A stretch of DNA of 64,000 bases from assembly GCA_018385135.1 (NCBI GenBank), contig JAHAWY010000050.1, forward strand, positions 105,464-169,463. Direction: 5' to 3'. This document shows, piece by piece, positions 1 to 8,799 of the stretch; within the stretch, counting starts at the first letter, position 1; each line of letters starts with the position of its first letter. Origin of the DNA: Oscillospiraceae bacterium. GTDB lineage: Bacteria > Bacillota > Clostridia > Oscillospirales > Oscillospiraceae. The notes beneath the pieces are model-generated. The model saw only the letters and a list, made by a program, of their open reading frames with translations. It made no database searches and was not told the origin of the DNA. The position numbers and the translations under genes were made by a program.

Positions 1-480
1 GTCAGCGCCTGTGAAAAGAAGCTCCGCCTTGCCCTTTGCGGGAACGCGGTATTCCGTAGCCTTGTAAATATCGCCGTAGGCATGGCGGGCAATGGTGATG
101 GGCTTTTTCCATGTGGGTATGTAGGGCTTAACGCTTTCTGTGAGGATGGGGGTGCGAAAGACCGTTCCGTCGAGTATTGCGCGTATCGTGCCGTTGGGGG
201 ATTTCCACATTTCCTTGAGCTTGTATTCCTCAACGCGCTGAGCGTTGGGGGTTATGGTTGCGCATTTTACGCCAACGTGATGCTTTTTGATGGCGTTTGC
301 CGCGTCAATTGTAACCTGATCTTCTGTCGCGTCACGGTTAGGCAGACCGAGGTCGTAATACTCGGTATTCAAATCCACAAAGGGACTGAGCAGCTCGTCT
401 TTAATAAGCTTCCAGAGAATGCGGGTCATTTCGTCGCCGTCCATCTCAACGATGGGGTTTTGCATTATTATCTTAGACAT
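1..480 (-). CDS. icd: NADP-dependent isocitrate dehydrogenase, N-terminal part (runs off left edge)
   Basis: The reverse strand from an ATG at 480 reads open to the window edge, giving 160 residues. They match the eukaryote-like (subfamily II) NADP isocitrate dehydrogenases: MDGDEMTRI near the start, [25 protein letters not shown] with the substrate-binding serine, ILDGTVFR, and [13 protein letters not shown]. The enzyme oxidatively decarboxylates isocitrate to 2-oxoglutarate in the cytoplasm. A GGAAAGGA ribosome site precedes the ATG. It lies 23 bp downstream of the aconitase-family gene on the same strand, so the two are probably cotranscribed, and with the divergent citrate synthase they form the oxidative citrate branch used for glutamate synthesis in anaerobes. 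Only the first 40% or so of the protein is visible. Confidence 0.93.
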   Translation of the reverse strand, partial: MSKIIMQNPIVEMDGDEMTRILWKLIKDELLSPFVDLNTEYYDLGLPNRDATEDQVTIDAANAIKKHHVGVKCATITPNAQRVEEYKLKEMWKSPNGTIRAILDGTVFRTPILTESVKPYIPTWKKPITIARHAYGDIYKATEYRVPAKGKAELLFTGAD

Positions 481-503
481 TTCCTTGCGTCCTTTCCAAA
501 GAT

Positions 504-2747
504 TCAGGCTTTTGCGCTTCGCGCATAGTAGTTCATCAAACAGCCGTCAAGAAGGATTTGCTTTTCCTCGGGGGTAAGACCGTTCATATTAAAGCAAATA
601 TCCTCAACGCCGCTGTCAGTAACGATTTTTGCGGGTATGCGCTCTGCTCCGCTTTCAACCAGACCGCGAGCATTAGGTATGTAGACCCAATTGCCGACGG
701 AGTAGTCAAAGCTTGCGTTTTCGTCCAGCGTCAGCGGGAGCATACCCCAGTTGATGCAGTTGGAGCGATAGCGCTTTGTGGCAAACTCGCGGCAGATGTT
801 AGCGCCAGCGCCCAGCACTCGCTGACAGCTTGCCGCCTGCTCGCGTGCCGAGCCGTCGCCGGGCTTGGTGGCGTATATGGCGCTGGCAACAGCGGTGCTT
901 TTAAGGGCGGCATCGTCAAGCCCCAGACGCTTGACGACTGCTTGCAGCTCTTCGGCATATTTTCCCTGCTGACGTTCAGATTCAAGCAGAGCGGTCTTTT
1001 TCGCTCTGGCTACATACTCAGGCTCGCGGCGGGAGAGTGCAAACTCCGCCAGCTTGAGCGGATTGGAGCGGTAGGACGAGGTTTCGCCGGAGGGTATAAG
1101 CTCGTCGGTGGTGGTAACCGGGTCGTTTATAACAGCCGCGAGCTGAAGCAGCAGGTTTTCTTCCAGCGCCGGGATTTTTGGCCATTCGGCGATATTCGGA
1201 CCCATTTTCAGCTCCTGATCGGGCTGTGCCTTGCCGAAGCCCTGATAAACGCGCTTTTCATAAACGCCGCCGTCGAAGGAATAGCCCGCGCGAGCCGGAG
1301 CTGTGTATTCAAGCTCATCTGCCGCTGTCAGCACTCCCTTGTTCCTCGCCGTTGCGGCAATGGAGCGCGCGTCCATGAGCATAACGCCGGAGATCTGCCC
1401 GTCAGATGGCTTGGAGCCTTCGCGGTTGGGGAAGTTGCGCGTTGTGTGGCGGATGGAGAGAGCGTTGTTCGCGGGAACGTCACCTGCGCCGAAGCAGGGA
1501 CCGCAGAAACAGCTTTTAAACAGCGCGCCGGACTCCATGAGCCGCTGCTGCACGCCGCTTTTAATCAGCTCGATATTAACGGGAACAGACGGCGGGTAGA
1601 CAGACAGCGAGAAGCAGCCGTTTCCGACAGAATGCCCGTCCAGAATTGCGGCAGCCTCGGCAATGTTGTCATACATTCCGCCCGAACAGCCGGCTATAAT
1701 GCCCTGCTCAACGATGAGCTTGCCGCCGACCAATTTGTCTGTAAGATGAAGCCTTGCATTGCCGGAGAGAGACTTTTCCGCCTCCAGCTCCACTTGACGA
1801 AGAATGTCGCCCGCGTTTTTTTGCAGTTCGCGTATAGTGACCGCCCTTGAGGGGTGGAACGGCAACGCCGCCATCGGCTCAATGGTGGAAAGGTCAATGC
1901 TTATCATGCTGTCATAGCCCGCGCCGTCAAGAGGGGAGAGGGCTTTGTATTCATCTGCTCTGCCGTGTGCGGCGTAGTATTCCTCGACCCTGCTGTCTGT
2001 CTCCCAAATGGAGGACAGACAGGCGGTTTCGGTTGACATAACATCTATACCAATGCGAAAATCCATCGGCAAATTAGAAATTCCGGGACCGGCAAACTCC
2101 AAAACCTTGTTTTTGACAAAGCCGTTGTCGTAAACTGCCCCGCAGAGGGCTATTGCCACGTCGTGCGGACCGACGCCGCGGCGCGGCTGACCCGTAAGAT
2201 ATACGAGTACCACCTCGGGGCGCTTTACGTCCCAAGTGTTGGAGAGAAGCTGCTTGACGATCTCCGGTCCACCCTCGCCGACACCCATAGTACCAAGAGC
2301 GCCATAGCGCGTGTGGCTGTCGCTTCCGAGAATCATTTTGCCGCAGCCGCTCATCATCTCGCGCGCATACTGATGGATAACGGCGACATTAGCCGGAACA
2401 TAGATACCGCCGTATTTTTTTGCGGCTGAGAGACCGAAAACATGGTCGTCCTCGTTAATCGTTCCGCCCACAGCGCAAAGGCTGTTGTGGCAGTTGGTAA
2501 GAACATAGGGAACGGGAAAGCGCTCAAGACCGCTGCCTTTGGCGGTTTGTATTATTCCGACGTATGTGATGTCATGAGAAATTAGACTGTCGAATTTTAT
2601 TTGCAGACTCTCGCGCGAGGACGAGCGGTTATGGCTCGAGAGAATTCGGGAAGCGATGGTTTTACCGCGCGATTCCTCCGAAAGACTTTCTGAGGAAACA
2701 GGCTTTCCGTCTTTATAGATTACAGGGCTGTTTACCAGTTCTATCAT
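504..2747 (-). CDS. Aconitate hydratase family protein
   Basis: A 747-residue aconitase-fold hydratase. Visible features are the N-terminal TNCHNSL, the [19 protein letters not shown] stretch, a cysteine in [11 protein letters not shown] near residue 353, and the [11 protein letters not shown] motif near 414-419. Those three cysteine positions match the [4Fe-4S] cluster ligands of aconitases. It is presumed to isomerise citrate to isocitrate, which fits its place between isocitrate dehydrogenase (downstream, same strand) and citrate synthase (divergent). The sequence belongs to the clostridial hydratase (YbhJ-like) branch rather than classical AcnA or AcnB, so the exact substrate is inferred from context. 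A good promoter lies at 2781-2808. Confidence 0.88.
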   Translation of the reverse strand: MIELVNSPVIYKDGKPVSSESLSEESRGKTIASRILSSHNRSSSRESLQIKFDSLISHDITYVGIIQTAKGSGLERFPVPYVLTNCHNSLCAVGGTINEDDHVFGLSAAKKYGGIYVPANVAVIHQYAREMMSGCGKMILGSDSHTRYGALGTMGVGEGGPEIVKQLLSNTWDVKRPEVVLVYLTGQPRRGVGPHDVAIALCGAVYDNGFVKNKVLEFAGPGISNLPMDFRIGIDVMSTETACLSSIWETDSRVEEYYAAHGRADEYKALSPLDGAGYDSMISIDLSTIEPMAALPFHPSRAVTIRELQKNAGDILRQVELEAEKSLSGNARLHLTDKLVGGKLIVEQGIIAGCSGGMYDNIAEAAAILDGHSVGNGCFSLSVYPPSVPVNIELIKSGVQQRLMESGALFKSCFCGPCFGAGDVPANNALSIRHTTRNFPNREGSKPSDGQISGVMLMDARSIAATARNKGVLTAADELEYTAPARAGYSFDGGVYEKRVYQGFGKAQPDQELKMGPNIAEWPKIPALEENLLLQLAAVINDPVTTTDELIPSGETSSYRSNPLKLAEFALSRREPEYVARAKKTALLESERQQGKYAEELQAVVKRLGLDDAALKSTAVASAIYATKPGDGSAREQAASCQRVLGAGANICREFATKRYRSNCINWGMLPLTLDENASFDYSVGNWVYIPNARGLVESGAERIPAKIVTDSGVEDICFNMNGLTPEEKQILLDGCLMNYYARSAKA

Positions 2748-2780
2748 GTATACACACCTCGTTTAGTATTTCACCCAACC

Positions 2781-2808
2781 AGTATACCATATTTCTTTAA
2801 AATGACAA
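2781..2808 (-). promoter_or_regulatory. Sigma-A-type promoter for the aconitase/icd operon
   Basis: On the minus strand TTGTCA and TATACT are separated by 16 bp, about 30 bp upstream of the aconitase-family start codon. It is divergent from the citrate synthase promoter in the same 244-bp intergenic region. Confidence 0.6.
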
Positions 2809-2907
2809 GGCGTTTGCAAGGATGAGAATAATAATTGCAAATACTTATAAATAATCTTGCTGATACACAAAAAGATAACAGCATTTTGAATAATTCAAAA
2901 ATTAAAC

Positions 2908-2936
2908 TTGCAACAATTACGGCTTTTGTGTATAAT
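2908..2936 (+). promoter_or_regulatory. Sigma-A-type promoter for citrate synthase
   Basis: TTGCAA and TATAAT are separated by 17 bp, ending 55 bp before the citrate synthase start codon. Confidence 0.65.
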
Positions 2937-2991
2937 ATGCGGTAAACTGTGAAAGTAAGTCGGCGGTAGTAGCTTATAAGGAGGTAAGAAC

Positions 2992-4353
2992 TTGGATATA
3001 TCAAACGATGTTTTGAACGGATATGTAAGCGCATTATGCGAGGATATACGCGGGGAATATGCGATAGATCCCGAACAGTATAAGGGTCATGCCATAAAAA
3101 AGGGTCTGCGTAACGAGGATGGGACCGGCGTTATGGCCGGCGTTACGCGCATCGGCAGCGTCCAGGGCTACTATCTGGAGGACGGCGAGAGGATACCTCG
3201 CCCCGGCAGCCTTTATTACCGCGGCATCGATGTTAACGACCTTATCGAAGCGAATGTGAAAAACGGCACCTTCGGCTATGAGGAGGTCGCTTATCTTTTG
3301 CTGATGGGAAAGCTCCCCAACAGGCAGCAGTTTGAGCAATTTGACACCATTTTGTCCAATGCGCGCCACCTGCCGGCGGGCTTCACCGAGGATATGATCT
3401 TAAAAGCTCCCAGCCGCAATGTTATGAACAAGCTCTCACGAAGCGTTCTTGCGCTTTATTCCTATGACGACAATCCTGACGACACCTCAATTGAAAACAT
3501 TGTGCGCCAGTCCATTGAGCTGATTGGGCGTTTTCCTGTCATTGTCGCCAACGCCTATGCCGTCAAGCGCCACTATTTTGACGGCAAGTCGCTGTATCTG
3601 CACGTTCCGCGCGAAAACCTTTCCGTTTCCGAAAATTTCCTGCGTATGCTGCGCAAGGATAAAAGCTACACCGCTGAGGAAGCGCATCTGCTCGATTTGA
3701 TGCTTATTCTTCACGCCGAACACGGCGGCGGCAACAACTCGGCTTTCACCTGCCGTGTTTTATCCTCCACGGGAACGGATACATACAGCGCGATCTCCGG
3801 CGCGGTCAACTCCCTCAAAGGTCCGCTTCACGGCGGCGCTAATGCAAAGGTAATGGAGATGTTCCGCGATATCTGCGAAAATGTCCGCGACTATGAGGAT
3901 GATGAGGAGGTCTCAGCCTACCTTATGAAGCTTCTTGACGGCACGGCGGGCGACGGTTCAAGAAAAATCTACGGTCTTGGTCACGCAGTCTACACCGTTT
4001 CGGATCCCAGAGCGGTCATTTTGAAAAAATATGCCGCTTCAGTGGCTGAGAAAAAGGGCTATGGAGAGCCGTTTAAGCTTTTAGAGAGCGTTGAACGTCT
4101 CGGTGTCCCGCTTATTATGAAACAGAAAAACCTGAAGATACCCATCTGCGCCAATGTGGATATGTACTCAGGCTTGGTTTACAAGATGCTCGGTATTCCT
4201 GAGGATTTGTTCACGCCGCTTTTCGCAATCGCCAGGATTTCCGGATGGTGTGCGCACAGAATTGAGGAGGTTCTCACCTGCAACCGCATCATACGTCCCG
4301 CATACCGCGCCGCGTTCGCAAAGCAGGATTATGTTTCCATTGACGCACGCTGA
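2992..4353 (+). CDS. gltA: Citrate synthase
   Basis: A 453-residue citrate synthase condensing oxaloacetate and acetyl-CoA. The catalytic positions are visible: the histidine in LHAEHGGGNNS (about 241-244), the histidine in GLGHAVY (about 330) and the aspartate in ANVDMYSG (about 389), plus the GPLHGGAN loop. The start is a TTG with AAGGAGGT at 2978-2985, six bases upstream; no in-frame ATG lies near a comparable site. The N-terminus carries about 40 residues before the family core, as in other clostridial enzymes. It is divergent from the aconitase/isocitrate dehydrogenase operon, so the three steps to 2-oxoglutarate are clustered. Confidence 0.95.
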   Translation: MDISNDVLNGYVSALCEDIRGEYAIDPEQYKGHAIKKGLRNEDGTGVMAGVTRIGSVQGYYLEDGERIPRPGSLYYRGIDVNDLIEANVKNGTFGYEEVAYLLLMGKLPNRQQFEQFDTILSNARHLPAGFTEDMILKAPSRNVMNKLSRSVLALYSYDDNPDDTSIENIVRQSIELIGRFPVIVANAYAVKRHYFDGKSLYLHVPRENLSVSENFLRMLRKDKSYTAEEAHLLDLMLILHAEHGGGNNSAFTCRVLSSTGTDTYSAISGAVNSLKGPLHGGANAKVMEMFRDICENVRDYEDDEEVSAYLMKLLDGTAGDGSRKIYGLGHAVYTVSDPRAVILKKYAASVAEKKGYGEPFKLLESVERLGVPLIMKQKNLKIPICANVDMYSGLVYKMLGIPEDLFTPLFAIARISGWCAHRIEEVLTCNRIIRPAYRAAFAKQDYVSIDAR

Positions 4354-4370
4354 TATAATACCTAACGCTT

Positions 4371-4404
4371 AGCCCCCTGCGAAGCTTGTGCTTTGCAGGG
4401 GGCT
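4371..4404. terminator. Hairpin between convergent gltA and symporter genes
   Basis: AGCCCCCTGC and GCAGGGGGCT form a 10-bp perfect stem with a 14-base loop between two convergent genes. Neither side has a strong T-run, so it is probably a weak bidirectional terminator. Confidence 0.6.
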
Positions 4405-4422
4405 TTGCTGTATCTTATAGGC

Positions 4423-5961
4423 TTATTCGCTCAAGGATTGTTTTGCGGGAACAAGAACCTTTTCGTCGTAGCAGGCGAAAGCGTCATCAACAAGCTGCTT
4501 GTCAGGAGCTTTGCTAAGCAGCGATACTACGGGAACGATGATAAAGCCGGCGAGCATTGCAAAAACGCCGCAGTTTATCGGGGAGCGCAGCATGACGGGG
4601 AAAAGGTCGCGGAAGAGCATATTCATCAGCATGATGCCCGAACCGAAGAAGAAGCAGACGAAGGCGGAAGCCTTTGTGGTACGCTTCCAGTAAAGTCCGA
4701 ACAGGAACGGTGCGAGGAACGCGCCTGCCAGCGCGCCCCAGGAAACGCCCATGAGCTGCGCAATGAAGGTGACGTTGGATCTGTACTGGATAATGGCGAT
4801 TATTACTGAGATGAGTATGAAAACAACGCTAAGCGCGCGTATGCAGATAAGCTGATGCTTATCCTTCATGTCCTTTACAAAAACATCCTTGATGAAGTCA
4901 AGCGTAAGTGTTGAGGACGAAGCCATGACCAGCGAGGAAAGGGTGGACATGGAGGCGGAAAGAACGAGAATGACGATTACGCCGATAAGTATCGGGGAGA
5001 GGTTTGAGAGCATTGCGGGAATGATGGAGTCAAAGCCGTTTTCCGCAACCAGCTCCGAAGTGGAAAAGAGGCGTCCAAAACCGCCTAGGAAGTAGCAGCC
5101 GCCCGCGACCACTACGGCGAAAAGTGTTGAGATAACAGTACCTTTTTTAATTGAGCCTTCACTCTTGATGGAGTAGAATTTTTGCACCATCTGCGGCAGA
5201 CCCCATGTACCGAGAGAGGTGAGGAGTATAACAGCCAGAAGGTTCACAGGGTCAGGACCGAAGAAGGAGGCAAACACGCCGGGAGTGGTGGAGGCGGAAT
5301 CATCCGTAACCCTTGCCAGAGCGTCCAGGGAACTGATAAAGCCGCCGTTGCTTTTCAAAACAGCAAGCACCACGGCGACAATGCCGACCAGCATGATGAT
5401 GCCCTGAATAAAGTCGTTTATGGCAGTTGCCATGTAGCCGCCGGCAATAACGTAAACACCCGTGAGCACAGCCATTATAATAATGCAAACGGTGTAGTCA
5501 ATGTTGAACGCCATGCCGAAAAGGCGGGACAGACCGTTGTAAAGCGAGGCGGTGTATGGAATGAGAAAGACGAAAACGATTAGGGAAGCGACTATTCTCA
5601 ATGCGCGGCTGTCATAGCGCGCACCGAAAAACTCCGGCATGGTAGCACTGTCAAAGTGCTGGGTCATCAGCCTTGTGCGGCGACCGAGGACTACCCATGC
5701 CAAAAGGCTGCCGATAACGGCGTTGCCAATGCCTATCCATGTTGAGGAAACACCGAATTTCCATCCAAACTGTCCGGCATAGCCAACGAATATAACAGCG
5801 GAAAAGTATGAGGTGCCGTATGCAAACGCAGTAAGCCACGGACCGACCTGGCGACCGCCGAGAACAAAGCTGTTAACGTCAGTTGCGTGCTTGCGGCAGT
5901 AAAGCCCCACACCCACCATAACAGAGAAGAACGCGAGCAGAATAATGATTTTGATTGCCAT
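4423..5961 (-). CDS. Sodium:solute symporter (SSS family), T-box controlled
   Basis: A 512-residue, highly hydrophobic protein with about 13 membrane segments. The N-terminal part has SFVLGGRQVGPWLTAF and the region around TSYFSAVIFVGYAGQFG typical of PutP/PanF-type sodium:solute symporters. It would import an organic solute, probably an amino acid, with sodium across the cytoplasmic membrane. The substrate cannot be read from the protein, but the gene is preceded by a complete T-box leader whose best specifier codon is tyrosine (see 5994-6290). That makes tyrosine or another aromatic amino acid the leading candidate. It is a single-gene unit, convergent with citrate synthase. Confidence 0.88.
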   Translation of the reverse strand: MAIKIIILLAFFSVMVGVGLYCRKHATDVNSFVLGGRQVGPWLTAFAYGTSYFSAVIFVGYAGQFGWKFGVSSTWIGIGNAVIGSLLAWVVLGRRTRLMTQHFDSATMPEFFGARYDSRALRIVASLIVFVFLIPYTASLYNGLSRLFGMAFNIDYTVCIIIMAVLTGVYVIAGGYMATAINDFIQGIIMLVGIVAVVLAVLKSNGGFISSLDALARVTDDSASTTPGVFASFFGPDPVNLLAVILLTSLGTWGLPQMVQKFYSIKSEGSIKKGTVISTLFAVVVAGGCYFLGGFGRLFSTSELVAENGFDSIIPAMLSNLSPILIGVIVILVLSASMSTLSSLVMASSSTLTLDFIKDVFVKDMKDKHQLICIRALSVVFILISVIIAIIQYRSNVTFIAQLMGVSWGALAGAFLAPFLFGLYWKRTTKASAFVCFFFGSGIMLMNMLFRDLFPVMLRSPINCGVFAMLAGFIIVPVVSLLSKAPDKQLVDDAFACYDEKVLVPAKQSLSE

Positions 5962-5993
5962 ACAGATTCAGATCCTTTCCTTGACGGAGAACG

Positions 5994-6290
5994 AAAAAAC
6001 CGCCCTCCGTAATAATGAATTACAGAGGGCGGGATTAATTTTAAACCCGCGGTACCACCTCAGTTTACCGCTCCCTCACGAGAGCGGTCTCTACGGGTGC
6101 GGCGCAGAGCGCGACACTCTTGACGCTGTAACGGGCGCTCCCGTTGCGTCCTAGCGGCGGGGAATCCCCGCTTTCAGCGCACGGCTCTCGGGATGTATTC
6201 GTCCGAGGTGCGTCATACTGCCTTGCACCAAACGGCAGCTCTCTGAAAGACTCGGCTTCGGCTTACTTGTTCCCGGTCATTGCCTTTGAC
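5994..6290 (-). promoter_or_regulatory. T-box riboswitch leader (likely tyrosine specifier)
   Basis: The minus strand carries the conserved T-box sequence AGGTGGTACCGCGG at 6047-6060, a long upstream stem I, and an intrinsic terminator at 5994-6034 (CCGCCCTC paired with GAGGGCGG, then six T). Uncharged tRNA is expected to stabilise the antiterminator and turn on the symporter. The 3' side of stem I reads GAATACATCCCGAGAG. Aligned with the Phe T-box of this same window (TTC followed by GCCCCGGAG), the specifier falls on TAC at 6195-6197, followed by the usual purine. Tyrosine is therefore the best reading; ATC (Ile) is a weaker alternative. Confidence 0.9.
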
Positions 6291-6296
6291 GGTGTC

Positions 6297-6325
6297 ATTT
6301 TAGCGTTTTAAATGGCAAATGTCAA
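6297..6325 (-). promoter_or_regulatory. Promoter of the T-box leader
   Basis: Consensus TTGACA and TAAAAT with 17-bp spacing on the minus strand, placing the transcript start near 6290, at the beginning of stem I. Confidence 0.75.
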
Positions 6326-6416
6326 CGGCAAATCTCTAACCTTGAAATATTTTGAGTATTTAAATAGATAAAGTCTCTTTCGCGCAGGAAAAAAAGTGCA
6401 GATTTAACAAATCATA

Positions 6417-6450
6417 AAAAAGCGAAGATCAAATGACCTCCGCTTTTTAG
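6417..6450 (-). terminator. Intrinsic terminator after cls
   Basis: On the minus strand AAAAGCGGAG pairs with CTTCGCTTTT and runs into a T-rich tail, directly downstream of the cardiolipin synthase stop. Confidence 0.7.
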
Positions 6451-6457
6451 CTTCCGC

Positions 6458-7870
6458 TTACATAATCGGTGCTGCGAGCAGGTAGACGTGCTCGGCAAAT
6501 TTTTTCATGCTGCCACGCTTTTCAAATTCCTCAAGAGTGTATTCGTCACAGTGGCTCAAATCGTTTTCAAAGATAGAAAGGTATTCGGAAACAAAGTCGC
6601 TGCCGTAGAACATACCGCAGATCTCGTCGTCAAGAGCAAGACTGCGTATGTCCATATTAACAGAGCCGATGCAGCAGACCTGATCGTCTATCGTGATGGT
6701 TTTGGCGTGAATGTAGCCGTGATATTTAAAAACCTTAGCTCCGACCTTGAGCATTTGACCCGAATAATAGCGTGTAACTGGGTCAAGGAAAAAGGACGAG
6801 GGAATGCCGGGAATCATGATTTCTACCTTCACGCCCGTTGAAGCGGCTACCTTGAGAGCATCAAGCACAGAGTCGGTGGGAATAAAATACGGCGTTTGTA
6901 TTCTGATGGATTTTTCCGCACTGCGGATAAGCGAAAGGTAGCACATCTGTATCGACTTGCTGTCCGTATCCACACCGCCGGTTACAAATTGACAGGGAGA
7001 GCCGCCTACTTTCTTTATCTCCTGCGCGGTTTTTATGAAATCCGGCAGCATTTCAAGCCCCTGCTTTTTGGAAATAACTCCTATCCAGTCTTTAAGGAAG
7101 TATTCCTGTAGCTCGCAGATGCAGTCGCCCTTTAGGCGCAGCTGAGTGTCGCGCCATGGGGTTTTGCGGCTGTCGCAGCTTGCGTATTTATTGCCGACGT
7201 TCATGCCGCCGATGTATGCGATTTTATTGTCTATAACAACTATCTTGCGGTGGCTGCGGAATTGGTGAACAAGCGGTTTTAGACGCTTGACAATACCGCC
7301 TGCCTTTTTCAGCTTCCTATACATTCGCGGCGTTGAGCGCACGTTTGCGAGAAAGTCAAACATTACCCAGACCTTGACGCCCTGCCGGGCCTTTTTGGTC
7401 AAAAGGTCAACGAGCTGGTGACCTGTCTCGTCGTTGTGGATGGTGTAGAAAAGGATATGTATGCTGTCCGTTGCCTCATCAATATCCTTGAAAAGCTGAT
7501 TATAGTGTGAGCTGCCGTCGGTAAAGAAGCTGTAATCGCTGCAAGCGGTGAGGTGGGAATCATTATAAGCGCTATTGAAGCTTATTACCTGAGAGCTGAC
7601 GCGGGAAAAGCTTTCATTATTGTTGCCGGGGATGTTCGTGACGCTGTTGTAGGCGTGCTTGCGCCATTCGGTCGTAAAACGCTGCTTTCTGACAAGCTTG
7701 GTGAGCTTGATGCTCAGTGTGCTGCCGAAAAGCATATACAGCACTATGCCGACATAGCGTGTGGTGACGATTATCACCGTCCAGAACAGAGCCTCTCCGG
7801 GGTTTTTGTTCTCCAGAAAGATCACGCTTATGATAGCCAAAATCCAGATCAAGTTGAGAATAATATCCAT
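6458..7870 (-). CDS. cls: Cardiolipin synthase
   Basis: A 470-residue phospholipase-D superfamily enzyme. Two hydrophobic segments lie in the first 50 residues, followed by two HKD catalytic motifs: HRKIVVIDNKIAYIGGMN near residue 207 and HAKTITIDDQVCCIGSVN near 388. This is the bacterial cardiolipin synthase layout: two phosphatidylglycerols are condensed to cardiolipin and glycerol at the membrane. Its ATG directly abuts the stop codon of the upstream CDP-alcohol phosphatidyltransferase, so the two phospholipid genes are translationally coupled. A terminator follows at 6417-6450. Confidence 0.93.
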   Translation of the reverse strand: MDIILNLIWILAIISVIFLENKNPGEALFWTVIIVTTRYVGIVLYMLFGSTLSIKLTKLVRKQRFTTEWRKHAYNSVTNIPGNNNESFSRVSSQVISFNSAYNDSHLTACSDYSFFTDGSSHYNQLFKDIDEATDSIHILFYTIHNDETGHQLVDLLTKKARQGVKVWVMFDFLANVRSTPRMYRKLKKAGGIVKRLKPLVHQFRSHRKIVVIDNKIAYIGGMNVGNKYASCDSRKTPWRDTQLRLKGDCICELQEYFLKDWIGVISKKQGLEMLPDFIKTAQEIKKVGGSPCQFVTGGVDTDSKSIQMCYLSLIRSAEKSIRIQTPYFIPTDSVLDALKVAASTGVKVEIMIPGIPSSFFLDPVTRYYSGQMLKVGAKVFKYHGYIHAKTITIDDQVCCIGSVNMDIRSLALDDEICGMFYGSDFVSEYLSIFENDLSHCDEYTLEEFEKRGSMKKFAEHVYLLAAPIM

Positions 7871-8428
7871 TTACGGCTCCTTATACATTTTGACGAAGAC
7901 CGGAATATAGAGGATAAGAGTAATCAGCATAACGGCAGCGCAAAGCCAGATAAGGTAATTTACATACACTGTGGACATTTCGGGAATGAGGAAAAGGGCG
8001 AACATGGTGAGAAAAAGCACGGCTGTGCAAACCTTGCCGAACCACATCGCGCCGTCAAGCTTTCTGCCGTTGTGACGAAGCATAACAAGTCCCATGATTG
8101 CCATGAAGCCCTCCTTGAGAACAAAGATGCCCAGCAGCAGCCACACGGCTTGATAGCGGGTTAGAAGGCAAATCATCATCGCACCGTGAGAAAGCTTATC
8201 CGCGAGCGGGTCAATGAGCTTTCCAAGCTCTGTTACCATATTGAACTTGCGGGCGATCATACCGTCGAACAAATCCGAAAAGGTTGATACAAGCACAATA
8301 GCTGAGGCCGTGTAATAGTAGCTGAGCGTATCCGCCGAAATGTAGAAATACATAAAAACGGGGATAAGAAGAATTCGTACATATCCGATGATGTTTGGGA
8401 TGGAAAAGATCTCTTTGCGAGTGTACAT
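7871..8428 (-). CDS. CDP-alcohol phosphatidyltransferase (PgsA-like)
   Basis: A 185-residue integral membrane protein. The full CDP-alcohol phosphatidyltransferase signature is present: D52, D55-G56, A59-R60, G69, D73 and D77. It most likely makes phosphatidylglycerol phosphate from CDP-diacylglycerol and glycerol-3-phosphate, supplying the substrate of the adjacent cardiolipin synthase. Several paralogs exist in clostridia, so PgsA is a likely but not certain assignment. It is the first gene of a two-gene operon with cls. A TATAAT-like -10 lies upstream at 8496-8501, without a convincing -35. Confidence 0.85.
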   Translation of the reverse strand: MYTRKEIFSIPNIIGYVRILLIPVFMYFYISADTLSYYYTASAIVLVSTFSDLFDGMIARKFNMVTELGKLIDPLADKLSHGAMMICLLTRYQAVWLLLGIFVLKEGFMAIMGLVMLRHNGRKLDGAMWFGKVCTAVLFLTMFALFLIPEMSTVYVNYLIWLCAAVMLITLILYIPVFVKMYKEP

Positions 8429-8721
8429 ATAAATACTCCTTAATTATGCGGCGGTTAATGCTAAAGCGTCAGCTGCACGAAAGCTGCTTCGTTACATTAT
8501 AGTACCTTTTTTTCGTCAAATCAATACGCAGGGAAACAAAACAAGCAGATTATCCTCAAAAGTACGGCAATCGACGCTGAACCTTCCCTCTAGTGTGACG
8601 CTTTTTTACATCATTTTTGAATATTTGAAGCTGAAAGGCAAAATTTTCTAATAAGCCGGGTATCCCGCGTTCTTCTCAATTTCTTTTAAAGGAGGCTTTG
8701 CCGCCGGCGGAGAAATAAAAA

Positions 8722-8750
8722 TTGAAAAGAATTGATGAAAATGATATAAT
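8722..8750 (+). promoter_or_regulatory. Promoter of the SsnA-like gene
   Basis: TTGAAA and TATAAT separated by 17 bp, about 50 bp before the start codon. The rest of the 370-bp gap from 8429 shows no gene or clear structure. Confidence 0.65.
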
Positions 8751-8799
8751 TTTGTAAAAAAAGTATTATGTCGTACCGCTCGGCACGGGAGGGTTGGAT

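Noticed and set aside
558..1850. 430-codon plus-strand frame opposite the aconitase-family gene
   Set aside because: A shadow of a GC-rich gene: the minus strand carries clear aconitase motifs, and the plus-strand product matches nothing.
8496..8525. Full promoter for pgsA
   Set aside because: A good -10 is present, but the only TTGACG nearby is 12 bases away, too close for a functional -35.
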